A stretch of 33,647 nucleotides of DNA from Rhodoferax sp. (GCF_025356155.1 NZ_JANXUQ010000031.1:1-33647), one strand, 5' to 3'. Shown: positions 1 through 10,446, numbered from the stretch's first letter. Translations and numbers: made by a program. Notes: generated by a model not told the origin, from the letters alone.

Positions 1-1
1 G

Positions 2-799
<798 letters not shown>

Positions 800-843
800 G
801 AGCGGGCGAAGCAGGGCCTGACACGCCTTGGGTTCGGTGGGCT

Positions 844-2031
<1,188 letters not shown>

Positions 2032-2100
2032 TTAGCTCCTGTGGTCGATACGCCAAGCTTAGGCGTCAGGGCGCAGTGTGTCGCCCCGCACAGCCAACGC

Positions 2101-2139
2101 TTGTGCGATGATTGCATGCACTGCGCGATCATCGCGCAA
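2101..2139. promoter_or_regulatory. Palindromic operator region between pobA and the IclR regulator
   Basis: Two overlapping dyads are visible. The 17-base sequence at 2122-2138 is a palindrome with 8-base arms (TGCGCGAT / ATCGCGCA) around a central C. In addition, TTGTGCGATGAT at 2101-2112 is the inverse of ATCATCGCGCAA at 2128-2139 with 11 of 12 matches. They lie 21-59 bases ahead of the preferred IclR start and about 75-110 bases upstream of pobA. That location suits binding of the neighbouring IclR-family protein to control both genes. Binding itself is inferred. Confidence 0.6.
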
Positions 2140-2159
2140 GCAATCGAAGGGCATACCGC

Positions 2160-2945
2160 ATGGCAATCGCCAAGGCAGATTTCATAGAAGGCATGGCCAA
2201 GGGCATGGCGGTGCTGGAGAGCTTTGACACCGAACGCCAGCGCCTGAACGCCACGCTGGCGGCGGAGCGCTCCGGCATCACCCGCGCGGCGGCCCGGCGC
2301 CATTTGTTGACGCTTGCGCACTTGGGTTATCTGGAGACCGACGGTAGCTATTTCTGGTTGTCCAGCAAGGTGCTGCGTTTCTCAGGCAGCTACCTGGCAT
2401 CGAGCCGACTACCGCGCACCATACAACCCACGCTGAACCGGCTGGCCGTGCAGGCGCCGGAATCGTTCTCAGCCGTGGTGCTGGATACCGACGAGGTGGT
2501 CATCGTGGCGCGCAGTGGCAATGACCGCAGCAACGCCGCATCACCCTCTCGCCGGGTGATTGCCTACGGCCTGCACATGGGCGCACGCCTACCGGCCCAC
2601 GCCACGTCCACCGGGCGCGTGCTGCTGGCAGCCAAGACCAAGGGGGATTTCAGTGCATGGATGAAGGGGCGCACATTGCCCCGTCTGACGCCGTTGACCA
2701 CCACCGACCCCAAGGCATTCAGGGCGCTGATTGAGTCCGTGCGCAAGCAGGACTTTTGTCTGAGCAGTGAAGAGCATGAGCTGGGCGTGCACGCGCTGGC
2801 CGTGCCGCTGCGCAATACCCGCGGCGCGACGGTGGGGGCGCTGAATGTAGTGGCATCCCACAACCGCTTGTCGGTACAGGCCATGCAGCGGGATTTGTTG
2901 CCGCTGCTGTTTGAGGCGGCGCGGGAGCTAAGGGCGCTGTTGTAG
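2160..2945 (+). CDS. IclR-family transcriptional regulator (PobR/PcaR-like)
   Basis: This is a regulator of the IclR family, whose members commonly activate or repress aromatic-acid catabolism genes in response to the substrate. The start at 2160 (MAIAKADFIEG) gives 261 residues and keeps the operator palindromes outside the gene; an upstream in-frame ATG at 2112 would begin inside them. The N-terminal winged helix spans roughly residues 10-75, with LNATLAAERSGITRAAARRH as the recognition region and an LGYLETDGSYFWL wing. The C-terminal effector domain contains SSEEHELGVHALAVPL, typical of the family. It is divergent from pobA, so control of 4-hydroxybenzoate hydroxylation is the likely role. 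PobR is the likely orthologue, but PcaR/PcaU-type proteins look alike, so no symbol is assigned. Confidence 0.88.
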   Translation: MAIAKADFIEGMAKGMAVLESFDTERQRLNATLAAERSGITRAAARRHLLTLAHLGYLETDGSYFWLSSKVLRFSGSYLASSRLPRTIQPTLNRLAVQAPESFSAVVLDTDEVVIVARSGNDRSNAASPSRRVIAYGLHMGARLPAHATSTGRVLLAAKTKGDFSAWMKGRTLPRLTPLTTTDPKAFRALIESVRKQDFCLSSEEHELGVHALAVPLRNTRGATVGALNVVASHNRLSVQAMQRDLLPLLFEAARELRALL

Positions 2946-3008
2946 AGCGTCTCTGGCCTCGGGCCGCCGCAGGATCTTTCTATGCGGTTGCGCCTATGGC
3001 TTAAACGA

Positions 3009-3062
3009 AATCAGGCTGTAGCCCTCGTAATATATGCGTCATTCGCTATCAAATCAGGAGTA
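3009..3062. repeat. Possible short dispersed intergenic repeat
   Basis: The stretch between the IclR gene and livF carries AAATCAGG twice (around 3009 and 3053) flanking a GTAGCCC...ATATATGCG core. Short intergenic elements of this flavour are recalled from Comamonadaceae genomes. A genome-wide count would be needed to confirm it is repetitive. No gene was found in 2946-3070. Confidence 0.25.
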
Positions 3063-3070
3063 TTCACCTG

Positions 3071-3820
3071 TTAACGTGCCACACCCAGCAGCTTGTCCAG
3101 CAACGCCGGTTGCTCCAGCAAACCACGCGCCGTGCCGCTGTGCACCACGGTGCCTCGGTCCAGCACGGCGGCGGCGTCGGAGATCGCCAGAATCGCCTGC
3201 GGGTGCTGCTCCACGAGGATGGCGGAAAGGCCCTCCTCGCGCGTGATGCGCCGTATGGCGCGCAGCAGCTCCTGCACGATGATGGGCGCCAGGCCCTCGC
3301 AGGGTTCGTCCAGCAGCAACAGCGTGGGGTTGAGCACCAGTGCACGGCCCAGCGCCAACATCTGTTGCTCGCCGCCAGAGAGCTGTGTGCCCAGGTTGGT
3401 CTTGCGTTCTGCCAGCCGGGGGAAGAGCTCGTAGACACGCGCCGGCGTCCATGGACTGCTCGCGCGACCTGCGCGTGCAGGACGTGCCGGGCGTGCTACA
3501 GCGGTCAGGTTCTCGTGCACCGTCAACGATTTGAAGATATTGCGTTCTTGCGGCACCCAACCAATGCCTGCGGCGGCACGTTCGTGTGAGGGGAGCTTGT
3601 GCAGCGCGACAACCGACGATGCAGACGAGCCCAGCGCGATGCTGCCGGCATGCTGGCGCGTTGCGCCGGCGAGCGTGTTGATCAGCGTGGTCTTGCCGGT
3701 GCCATTGCGGCCCAGCAGGGCCAACGTCTCGCCTGCGTTGATGGAAAGTGATACGCCGCGCAGGACCACTGCTTCGCCATAACCTGCACTGAGGTTTTCG
3801 ACTTTGAGCAGCTCAGCCAT
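3071..3820 (-). CDS. livF: ABC transporter ATP-binding protein, LivF type
   Basis: This is the second ATPase subunit of a branched-chain-amino-acid-type (HAAT) ABC importer; it hydrolyses ATP at the inner membrane with LivG. The start at 3820 (MAELLKVENLSAGYGEAVVL) is chosen because the family begins there; the frame is open upstream but that part lies inside livG. Visible motifs are Walker A LLGRNGTGKTTL, the Q-loop region GWVPQERNIFKSLTV, the signature LSGGEQQMLALGRAL, and Walker B LLLLDEP. The length of 249 residues is slightly above the usual 235, owing to an Ala/Arg/Pro-rich stretch after the Q-loop. It overlaps livG by 8 bases and is the last gene of livH-livM-livG-livF. Confidence 0.92.
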   Translation of the reverse strand: MAELLKVENLSAGYGEAVVLRGVSLSINAGETLALLGRNGTGKTTLINTLAGATRQHAGSIALGSSASSVVALHKLPSHERAAAGIGWVPQERNIFKSLTVHENLTAVARPARPARAGRASSPWTPARVYELFPRLAERKTNLGTQLSGGEQQMLALGRALVLNPTLLLLDEPCEGLAPIIVQELLRAIRRITREEGLSAILVEQHPQAILAISDAAAVLDRGTVVHSGTARGLLEQPALLDKLLGVAR

Positions 3821-4631
3821 TGGATTCCACCCCCACGCTTGCCACTGCGTGTGCCGCGTCGCCCTCTGGGTGGGCGACATCGCCGTCGCCATGCCCCAGA
3901 TACACGGCCTTGACGCGCGGGTCGTTGGCAATCGCGTCCGGGTCACCCTCGGTCAGCACCGCGCCGTTTACCAGCACGGTCATGCGCTTTGCAAAACTGA
4001 ACACCAGGTCCATGTCGTGCTCGATCAACAGAATGGAAACATCGGCGGGCAGTGCGGCAACGGTCTGCAACAACTCTTCGCGCTCGCCCGCCGGCACGCC
4101 AGCCACCGGTTCGTCCAGCAGCAGCACGCGCGGCTCGCAGGCCAGTGCAATCGCAATCTCCAACAGCCGGCGTTTGCCATAGGCCAGCACACGCGTCTCC
4201 TGCGCCATCACGGCGGTCAGGTGAAACTGCTCCAGTAATTGCTCGCAGCGCTCGGTGACCTTGGCCGAACTACCCAGTGCCCGCCACCACTTACCGCCCA
4301 AGCCCTGCTGCTGCGATACCACCATGGCCAGCGTCTCCAGCGGCGTCAGCGTGTCAAACAATTGGTTGATTTGAAAAGTCCGCACCATGCCCCGGCGCAC
4401 GCGCTGGTGGGGCGCCAGCGTCGTGATGTCCTCACCGTCCAGCACGATCTTGCCGGAGGACGGTTGCAGCACGCCGGTCAGCAAATTGATCAGCGTGGTC
4501 TTGCCCGCACCATTGGGGCCGATCAGCGCGTGGCGCGCGCCCTGGTGCAAATCCAGCGTCACGTTATTGGTGGCGGTGATACCGCCAAACTGCATGACCA
4601 GGCCTTGGGCGGAGAGCACAGTCTTGCTCAT
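3813..4631 (-). CDS. livG: ABC transporter ATP-binding protein, LivG type
   Basis: This is the first ATPase subunit of the HAAT importer and partner of LivF, LivH and LivM. Walker A reads IGPNGAGKTTL, the signature region is LAYGKRRLLEIAIAL, and Walker B is RVLLLDEP. The start at 4631 (MSKTVLSAQGLVMQFGG) overlaps the end of livM by four bases (ATGA), so translation is probably coupled. The length of 272 residues is a little longer than usual because of a C-terminal tail after the canonical KAVYLG, which contains GHGDGDVAHPEGDAAHA and is His/Asp-rich. The tail could be non-essential. Substrate cannot be read from the ATPase. Confidence 0.93.
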   Translation of the reverse strand: MSKTVLSAQGLVMQFGGITATNNVTLDLHQGARHALIGPNGAGKTTLINLLTGVLQPSSGKIVLDGEDITTLAPHQRVRRGMVRTFQINQLFDTLTPLETLAMVVSQQQGLGGKWWRALGSSAKVTERCEQLLEQFHLTAVMAQETRVLAYGKRRLLEIAIALACEPRVLLLDEPVAGVPAGEREELLQTVAALPADVSILLIEHDMDLVFSFAKRMTVLVNGAVLTEGDPDAIANDPRVKAVYLGHGDGDVAHPEGDAAHAVASVGVESNG

Positions 4632-5626
4632 GGTGCGCCTCCGCTCTTGCCCTTGGCGCCAAACCAGGTCCACGGGCGTATCAGCCGTTCACGCCCAACC
4701 AGCACCAGCACGACCAAGAACAGGCCGATCCAGAAGGTCCAGTACTGCGGCGTGATGCTCGATATCGCGTCCTGCATCAGCTTGAACACAATCGCCCCGG
4801 CCACGCCGCCGTACAACCAGCCGACACCGCCAATCACCAGGATCAGCATCACGTCCGCCGAACGGTGGAACTCAAACACATCCAGCGATGCAAAGCCGGT
4901 GGTTTGCGCCAGCAGCGCACCCGCAGCACCGGATAACGCGGCGGCCACCGTGTACACCACGGCCAGGCGGCTATTGACCGAGATGCCAACCGCCATGGCG
5001 CGCAGCCGGTTGTCGCGTATGGCTTTCAGCGTGGCACCAAACGGCGAGCTGACAAACCGCCGCGCGATCACAAACACCAGCAGCAACACGGTCAACGAAT
5101 ACCAGGCCGCCACCCTGCCATACAGATCAAACTCAAACCGCCCCAGCAGCGGCCCCATGACCACGCCCTGCAATCCATCCGCACCACCGGTCAGCCAGTC
5201 CAGCTTGTTGGCCAACTCCATCAAGATGAGCCCCACGCCCAATGTGACCATCAGACGCGTCAGATCCGTTCCGCGCAAAATCGTGGCGCTGCACAGTGCG
5301 CCCAACAGCCCCGCCGCGCCCATGCCCACCAGCAGCCCCACCAGCGGGTCGGGCATGAAGTGCTTAGCGAACAGCGCCGCGCTGTAAGCCCCCATGCCAA
5401 AGAAGGCCGCATGGCCCAGTGACACGATACCGGTGTAGCCCAGGATCAGATCCAGGGAGAGGGCGAACAGCGCGACGATGGCGATCTCGTTGATGATCAA
5501 GGCGTGGCTGGACAACAGCAGTGGCGAGGCCAGTGCCAGGGCCCACAGCAGAACTTCCCACCAAGTCCAACGGGCGCGGCTGAGCAAGGAGTTTTGCGAA
5601 ACGCTATGGTTGTTCTGCGCCATCAC
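4628..5626 (-). CDS. livM: ABC transporter permease, LivM type
   Basis: This is an inner-membrane permease subunit of the HAAT importer, 332 residues, with about nine hydrophobic segments beginning near residue 25 after a polar N-terminus. Family stretches include LDLILGYTGIVSLGHAAFFG, AVGISVNSRLAVVYTVAA and ALSGAAGALLAQTTGF, which carries the coupling region to the ATPases. It overlaps livH and livG by four bases each. The N-terminus has two consecutive Met codons, and either could start translation. Confidence 0.93.
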   Translation of the reverse strand: MMAQNNHSVSQNSLLSRARWTWWEVLLWALALASPLLLSSHALIINEIAIVALFALSLDLILGYTGIVSLGHAAFFGMGAYSAALFAKHFMPDPLVGLLVGMGAAGLLGALCSATILRGTDLTRLMVTLGVGLILMELANKLDWLTGGADGLQGVVMGPLLGRFEFDLYGRVAAWYSLTVLLLVFVIARRFVSSPFGATLKAIRDNRLRAMAVGISVNSRLAVVYTVAAALSGAAGALLAQTTGFASLDVFEFHRSADVMLILVIGGVGWLYGGVAGAIVFKLMQDAISSITPQYWTFWIGLFLVVLVLVGRERLIRPWTWFGAKGKSGGAP

Positions 5627-6495
5627 TTGCCCCCCTTGCGCACAAACAGCCCATGCGGCTTCCAGACCAGAATCGCAATCATCAGGCTATACACAATAAA
5701 ACCGCCCAGCTTGGGGATGTAGTACTTGCCCGCCACATCGGCAATGCCCAGCAGCAGCGCAGCCAGCAGCGGCCCGGTGATGCTGGATGTGCCGCCGACG
5801 GCAACCACGATCAAAAAGTAGACCATGAACTTCAGCGGAAAACTCGGGTCCAGCCCCAGCACCTCGGCCCCCAGCGCACCACCCAAGCCCGCCAAGCCAG
5901 AGCCCACCGCAAAGGTGCCCAGAAACACCCAGTTCACGTTAATGCCCAACCCAGCCGCTACGCGCTGGTCATCCACCGCAGCGCGCAGGCGGCTGCCAAA
6001 ACGGGTTTGCGTCAGCACATATTGCAGGCCCACGGTGAGCGCCGCACACACAGCAATGATGAACAGCCGGTAATGCCCCATGCCCAGCATCCACGCGCCC
6101 TCGCCCAGCTCGGTCCGGCCCTTCAACCATTCCGGCAATTGCACGATCTGCTGGCTGGACCCAATGAAATAGTCCGCCGTGGCCACCGCCATAAAGGTCA
6201 ACCCAATGGAAAACAACACCTGGTCCAGATGCGGCTTGCGGTACAGCGGCCGGTACAGCGTGCGCTCCAGCACCGCACCCAACAGCGCGGAGCCCAAGAA
6301 TGCCAGCGGCAGGCACACCAGAAACGGCACGCCAAACTTTTGCATCAGCAGCACGGTGATGTAGCCGCCCACCATTGCAAAGGCACCGTGCGCCAGGTTG
6401 ATGAAGTTCATCAGCCCCATGGTCACAGCCAGACCCACGGCGAGGATGAAGAGCAGCATGCCGTAAACAATGCCGTCAAACAAAATAGTCAGCAT
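5623..6495 (-). CDS. livH: ABC transporter permease, LivH type
   Basis: This is the other permease of the HAAT importer: 290 residues, about eight membrane spans. It begins with MLTILFDGIVYGMLLFILAV, and the family motif GLMNFINLAHGAFAMVGGY follows at residues 27-45. The EAA-like coupling segment appears as DQRVAAGLGINVNWVFLGTF. It is the first gene of the tightly overlapping permease/ATPase block and is separated from livK by 177 bases that hold a long inverted repeat. Confidence 0.93.
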   Translation of the reverse strand: MLTILFDGIVYGMLLFILAVGLAVTMGLMNFINLAHGAFAMVGGYITVLLMQKFGVPFLVCLPLAFLGSALLGAVLERTLYRPLYRKPHLDQVLFSIGLTFMAVATADYFIGSSQQIVQLPEWLKGRTELGEGAWMLGMGHYRLFIIAVCAALTVGLQYVLTQTRFGSRLRAAVDDQRVAAGLGINVNWVFLGTFAVGSGLAGLGGALGAEVLGLDPSFPLKFMVYFLIVVAVGGTSSITGPLLAALLLGIADVAGKYYIPKLGGFIVYSLMIAILVWKPHGLFVRKGGK

Positions 6496-6533
6496 AAGAA
6501 GTAATCAGCCGTAGGAGGATGTATTGGGTTTGG

Positions 6534-6660
6534 CCTGGTGATTGGGCAAGGCGACCGGGCTTTGGGGTGAAAGGTGTGCGGCCAACTATCACAGCGCGCA
6601 CGGACAGCAGTCGCGCGTGATTTCACCCCAAAACCGCACGCGCCTTGCCCAGTCGCCAGG
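6534..6660. repeat. Long imperfect inverted repeat between livK and livH
   Basis: The arms are 6534-6572 and 6621-6660, with a 48-base loop. The outer 20 bases match at 18 positions (around GGGCAAGGCG at 6544-6553 against CGCCTTGCCC at 6641-6650). The inner 12 bases are perfectly complementary (TTTGGGGTGAAA at 6561-6572, TTTCACCCCAAA at 6621-6632). A mismatched bulge of 7-8 bases separates the two blocks. It lies between the binding-protein gene and the permease genes. Stable hairpins there are known in similar operons to keep binding-protein mRNA in excess over membrane components. No U-run follows on the minus strand, so it is not a plain intrinsic terminator. Confidence 0.8.
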
Positions 6661-6672
6661 ACAAACACCCTG

Positions 6673-7845
6673 TTACTTCGTCTTCCCAGGATCCTTGACA
6701 TCCTTGATCACATCAAACTCCACGTTGTAGAGCTGGCCATCTTGCCGCTGCACCTTGCGCAGATAAATGTTCTGCACAATGTCCCTGGTCTGGCTGTCGA
6801 TAAACATAGGCCCGCGAGGACTTTCAAAAATCTGACCCTTCATGGCCGCCAACAGCGCGTCCCCTCCGCCCTGCCCCTTGCTAGCCTTCAGCGCTTCATA
6901 GATCACCCGCATGCCGTCATACCCACCGACTGCCATGAAGTTCGGCCGCATGCCCTTGTTCGCCTTCTGGAAAGCCTCCACAAACTTCTTGTTCGTAGCC
7001 GATGGGTGCGAAGCCGAATAGTGGTGGGACGTGACCACGTGCAGCGCGCCATCGCCCATGTCATTCAACTGATCATCGTCCGTCACGTCACCGGTGCCGA
7101 TCAACTTGATGCCGGCCTTGTCCATGCCGCGCTCCAGGAACTGCTTCATCACCGCAGCACCCGCGCCAGACGGCACAAACACAAACAGCGCGTCGGGCTT
7201 CAGGTCGCGCACCTTTTGCAAAAACGGCGCAAAGTCCGGGTTGCGCATGGGCACGCGCAACGACTCGGCCACCTGGCCGCCGTTGAACAGCAAACGCTCA
7301 ACAAAGTATTTTTCAGCATCAATGCCAGGCCCGTAGTCGCTGACCAGCGTCACCACTTTCTTCATGCCATTCTTGGGTGCCCAGTCACCCATGGCCACAG
7401 CGGCCTGGGCCAGCGTGAAGCTGGTGCGCACGATGTAAGGCGACGCCTGCGTGATGCTGCTGGTGGCCGCCGCCATAACGACCATCGGGGTCTTGGATTG
7501 CGTGGCGATGGGCGCGGTGGCCAGGGCCGAAGGCGTGATGCCAAAGCCGGCCAGCACATCGACCTTGTCATTGACGACCAGCTCCTGCGCAAGGCGCTTG
7601 GACACATCGGGAATGGTGGTGTCGTCCTTGATGATGAGATGGATCTTCTTGCCCGCGACGGTGTCGCCGTTTTGCGCCATGTAGAGCTTGGCTGCGGCCT
7701 CGATCTGCCGGCCGGTGCTGGCCTGCTGGCCGGTCATGGGCAGGATCAGCCCGATTTTGAAGGTGTTACCGTCTGCTATGGATTGTGTAGCAGTTAATGC
7801 GGTAACCACGAGGGCCACAGCCTTTAATACCTGTCGCTTGCGCAT
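6673..7845 (-). CDS. livK: ABC transporter periplasmic substrate-binding protein, LivK/HAAT family
   Basis: This is the periplasmic binding protein of the importer. The start at 7845 (MRKRQVLKAVALVVTALTAT) has a GGAG ribosome site just upstream and opens with a typical signal peptide, probably cleaved near SIADG; the open frame further upstream is not coding. The mature part has the Peripla_BP_6 pattern: FKIGLILPMTGQQASTGRQI, IIKDDTTIPDVSKRLAQELV, and a type I fold continuing to VGGYDGMRVIYEAL. The length is 390 residues, normal for the family. The ligand is not evident. Position beside pobA makes an aromatic acid as plausible as a branched-chain amino acid. Confidence 0.9.
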   Translation of the reverse strand: MRKRQVLKAVALVVTALTATQSIADGNTFKIGLILPMTGQQASTGRQIEAAAKLYMAQNGDTVAGKKIHLIIKDDTTIPDVSKRLAQELVVNDKVDVLAGFGITPSALATAPIATQSKTPMVVMAAATSSITQASPYIVRTSFTLAQAAVAMGDWAPKNGMKKVVTLVSDYGPGIDAEKYFVERLLFNGGQVAESLRVPMRNPDFAPFLQKVRDLKPDALFVFVPSGAGAAVMKQFLERGMDKAGIKLIGTGDVTDDDQLNDMGDGALHVVTSHHYSASHPSATNKKFVEAFQKANKGMRPNFMAVGGYDGMRVIYEALKASKGQGGGDALLAAMKGQIFESPRGPMFIDSQTRDIVQNIYLRKVQRQDGQLYNVEFDVIKDVKDPGKTK

Positions 7846-8167
7846 CGGGAGTCTCCTGTTTTGGGAAGCAATTTTTGGCTTGCAACAACTATGCGTGCAA
7901 AGTCCACCCCATGCAATAGGGATTTGTGACTCCTTGTTATACCAATCTTGAATAGCTAACGCCATTTGATGCGTCGGAGCCGCACCGCCACTGAATGTAC
8001 TAACGGCTGATAGTGACGCGCGGAGCAACGGCATGAAGACCGGGAAGTGGCCCATTGCGCCGCCTTGTCCGCAACCATGGAGACATTCACCGCCAATTCG
8101 TGGGCACGATTGAGCCGGAGTTAAGCCACCAACACTTGTAAAAAAAAATGTGAACTGGCTGCGATTT
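7846..8167. other. Intergenic region between livK and the secreted hydrolase
   Basis: No gene is supported here. The right end becomes AT-rich, with a run of nine A at 8140-8148 leading into the operator of the hydrolase gene. The livK promoter should lie in the left half on the minus strand, where a TATAAC around 7935-7940 could serve as a -10 box, but no convincing -35 is paired with it. The stretch separates the housekeeping-like left part from the accessory island. Confidence 0.4.
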
Positions 8168-8191
8168 GTTATTATATCTTTCGTCAATTAA
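8168..8191. promoter_or_regulatory. Operator-like dyad upstream of the secreted hydrolase
   Basis: GTTATTA-N10-CAATTAA matches the island's shared dyad GTTATTG-N10-CAATAAC at 6/7 and 5/7 half-site positions with the exact 10-base spacing. The conserved ACG beside the half-site is present on the minus strand. It ends 15 bases before the hydrolase ATG and contains TATTAT at 8170-8175, a possible -10 box, so a bound repressor would block the promoter. Confidence 0.6.
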
Positions 8192-8206
8192 CCGTTATTT
8201 ACATCT

Positions 8207-9595
8207 ATGACCAAACTCAGTAGCGCTATTCGTCACCACTTCTTTGCTGTATTGGCACTGGCGTGGTTATCGGGCCTACCCATTGCCCACAGTGCCAACG
8301 CGCCGTCACAGCCCGACATCAGCGCTCCAGAACTTGCCCGTCTGGGAGCTTTTAAGGTCGGCACGTCGGAGAGTGTGCTGAGGTTCGCGGGCCGCGTGCG
8401 TATCACGCCCGCCAGCATGGCGGGGGGTAGTTTGCCGACGCAAGAACGCAAGCTGAACGTTCGCATGTGGTACCCGGCACAGCCTCTTGTAGAGGTATCA
8501 CAACCGGCCAGCTATCCGCACCAACACATCCGTCTTGGGAAGCCAGCGCTTCAAGCAGTGACTCAGGGTATCGCCATACCCAATGCGTTGCCAGTGGCGA
8601 ACAAGCGCTTCCCGCTGGTGGTTGTCTCACATGGCTACGGGGGCTGGGACACATCTATTAGCAACCTGACAGAGAACCTTGCGTCTAAGGGCTACGTTGT
8701 AGCGGCAATAGACCACGCTGATGCGCCCTTTACCAATCTCCAGGAGTTTCAATTGTCATTTGGCAACGTGTTGCTTGACCGGGCCCAGGATCAGCGTCAA
8801 ACGATAGCTGCGCTGCTGCGCCAGGCAAAGACGGACTCAGTCGGCGTTGGCGCGAGTATCGACCCCGAACAGGTAGCCCTGATCGGCTACTCGATGGGTG
8901 GTTTTGGAGCCTTGGCGACTTCCGGCGCAAGCTATGACGCAGATAGCAGCACGGTACGGCAGTTGCCTGGCGATGCTCAAACGTCCCTTCTCAAGGCGGA
9001 CCTGGATGTGGCGCGGCAGATCAAGGCGCTAGTAGCAGTGGCCCCGTGGGGCGGACAACCGACCAACCGATCGTGGACGCCCCAAGCACTTGGCCAAATC
9101 AAAGCACCAGTGCTCATGATTGCTGGCGATGGGGACGACGTCGTGGACTTCAGGCATGGCGTGTCGTGGATTTTTGACAGCATGACCGGAACAGACCGCC
9201 ACATGCTGGTCTACCAAAACGCCCGCCACAACATAGTGGGTGATCCAGCGCCGCCGGAGATCGTCGCATCGGGTGACTTCAAGGCCCTCGAGTACTTTTC
9301 CGATCCCGTTTGGCGCACGGAACGGATGAATGGCATTAACCAACACTTCATAACTGCGTTTTTAGATTGGAGACTCAAAGGTGTCGCCAGCAGCGCGGAC
9401 TATCTCAACACCCCCACGGTGAGCGCTGACGACGGCCAATGGCCAGCCGCATTTGGCGAGCCTTCAGAGGGTAAGACAGCGGGTGTCGACCAACCGAAGT
9501 ATTGGCGTGGTTTTCAACGACGGTGGGCGATGGGTCTTGGAATGTATCGTGCACAGGTAGGGGTGCGTGGTACGCTCGAATCTGCGTCGCGTTAG
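8207..9595 (+). CDS. Secreted alpha/beta hydrolase, dienelactone-hydrolase/PAF-acetylhydrolase-like
   Basis: This is a 462-residue serine hydrolase, probably an esterase exported by Sec. A signal peptide occupies about residues 1-30 (hydrophobic FFAVLALAWLSGLPIAHSA). The oxyanion-hole segment is VVVSHGYGGWD (138-148), the nucleophile elbow is GYSMG with Ser229, the likely acid is Asp310/311 in AGDGDD, and the likely His is 341 in NARHN. An insertion (about 235-270) between nucleophile and acid may form a lid. The family includes secreted 'predicted dienelactone hydrolases' and plasma PAF-acetylhydrolase relatives that cut short or oxidised acyl esters. The substrate is unknown. It is followed by a TetR gene and preceded by the shared operator. 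No clear Shine-Dalgarno is seen before the ATG. Confidence 0.82.
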   Translation: MTKLSSAIRHHFFAVLALAWLSGLPIAHSANAPSQPDISAPELARLGAFKVGTSESVLRFAGRVRITPASMAGGSLPTQERKLNVRMWYPAQPLVEVSQPASYPHQHIRLGKPALQAVTQGIAIPNALPVANKRFPLVVVSHGYGGWDTSISNLTENLASKGYVVAAIDHADAPFTNLQEFQLSFGNVLLDRAQDQRQTIAALLRQAKTDSVGVGASIDPEQVALIGYSMGGFGALATSGASYDADSSTVRQLPGDAQTSLLKADLDVARQIKALVAVAPWGGQPTNRSWTPQALGQIKAPVLMIAGDGDDVVDFRHGVSWIFDSMTGTDRHMLVYQNARHNIVGDPAPPEIVASGDFKALEYFSDPVWRTERMNGINQHFITAFLDWRLKGVASSADYLNTPTVSADDGQWPAAFGEPSEGKTAGVDQPKYWRGFQRRWAMGLGMYRAQVGVRGTLESASR

Positions 9596-9675
9596 TGCAA
9601 GCGGCACTAGTTGTGCGGCGCTATGGTCATATCTGCTAAGCGCCAGAACCTCAGCGGTGAACCCGCCGTCCGTGC

Positions 9676-9699
9676 ATAATTACACTCTTAGTAAATAAC
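9676..9699. promoter_or_regulatory. Operator-like dyad upstream of the TetR gene
   Basis: ATAATTA-N10-AAATAAC fits the island's shared dyad with 4/7 and 6/7 matches and the exact spacing. It ends nine bases before the TetR start codon, a position typical of autorepression. It is the weakest of the six full sites on its left half. Confidence 0.45.
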
Positions 9700-9708
9700 A
9701 AGAATCTA

Positions 9709-10446
9709 ATGGCCATCAAACCCAAACCCAAGGGGGGGGACCTTAAAACGTCAAAGCCCGTGCAGCGCCGTCAACGCCTTGCGCCGGAAGCGCGTGCCGG
9801 GCAAATTCTCGACTTTGCGGCAAAACTCATACAGGAAGAAGGCTTCACCGAAGTTTCTATGGAACGGTTAGGCCGTGAAGTGGGGGTCAGCAAGGCTCTG
9901 GTCTACAACTACTTTCCCAACCAAAACGACCTACTCACAGCCTTACTTGAACGCGAGATTAACGTCTTGAACGAACGCCAAATTGCGCAGGTACGGCAAG
10001 CCAAGGATTTTCGAGACCTACTACTGCGTACTACACGCACATACGTTGAACAAGTTAGGGAGCGAGGGCCGTTGCTCCAGCGTCTTTGGGCTGAAGCCGC
10101 AGTTGCGCGCTCAGTTGCGGACACGTATTTGGAAACGCGTGACGCAACGAAGAATTATTTCGCGCGCCGTGTCGCAAAAGAATATTCTTTGCCGAACGCG
10201 GTAGCGCTGACTGCAGTCGATATGCAAATGGCGCTCACCGAGGCAGCAGCCCAACACCTATCGCACACCGACCAGGACGTGGATTTTGCAGTTGGCATCT
10301 ACGTGACGATGATGCTCGGTGGACTTGATGCACTCGGGCAAGCCCACGGAAAGCCATCACTAAGGTCTAAAGAAAAAACCGTCAAGGCGGCCGCTGCACC
10401 GAAGACGGCCGGATCTGTAAAGGCTCGTAGGCCCGTAACCCCTTAA
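9709..10446 (+). CDS. TetR/AcrR-family transcriptional regulator
   Basis: This is a 245-residue DNA-binding regulator. After a basic, lysine-rich leader, the TetR N-domain runs about residues 25-75 (ILDFAAKLIQEEGFTEVSME then LGREVGVSKALVYNYFPNQ), the classic helix-turn-helix ending in YNYFPNQNDLL. The C-terminal ligand domain is generic and its effector cannot be guessed. It is the only regulator inside the island and is the prime candidate to read the shared dyad, one copy of which sits directly in front of it. The stop codon overlaps that of the convergent SDR gene by four bases. A run of eight G at 9732-9739 lies in codons 8-11. The C-terminus (about 215-245) is low-complexity Lys/Ala-rich. 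Confidence 0.9.
   Translation: MAIKPKPKGGDLKTSKPVQRRQRLAPEARAGQILDFAAKLIQEEGFTEVSMERLGREVGVSKALVYNYFPNQNDLLTALLEREINVLNERQIAQVRQAKDFRDLLLRTTRTYVEQVRERGPLLQRLWAEAAVARSVADTYLETRDATKNYFARRVAKEYSLPNAVALTAVDMQMALTEAAAQHLSHTDQDVDFAVGIYVTMMLGGLDALGQAHGKPSLRSKEKTVKAAAAPKTAGSVKARRPVTP

Noticed and set aside
3054..3560. 168-codon frame overlapping livF on the same strand
   Set aside because: It is a GC-rich shadow frame of livF, which has all ABC ATPase motifs.
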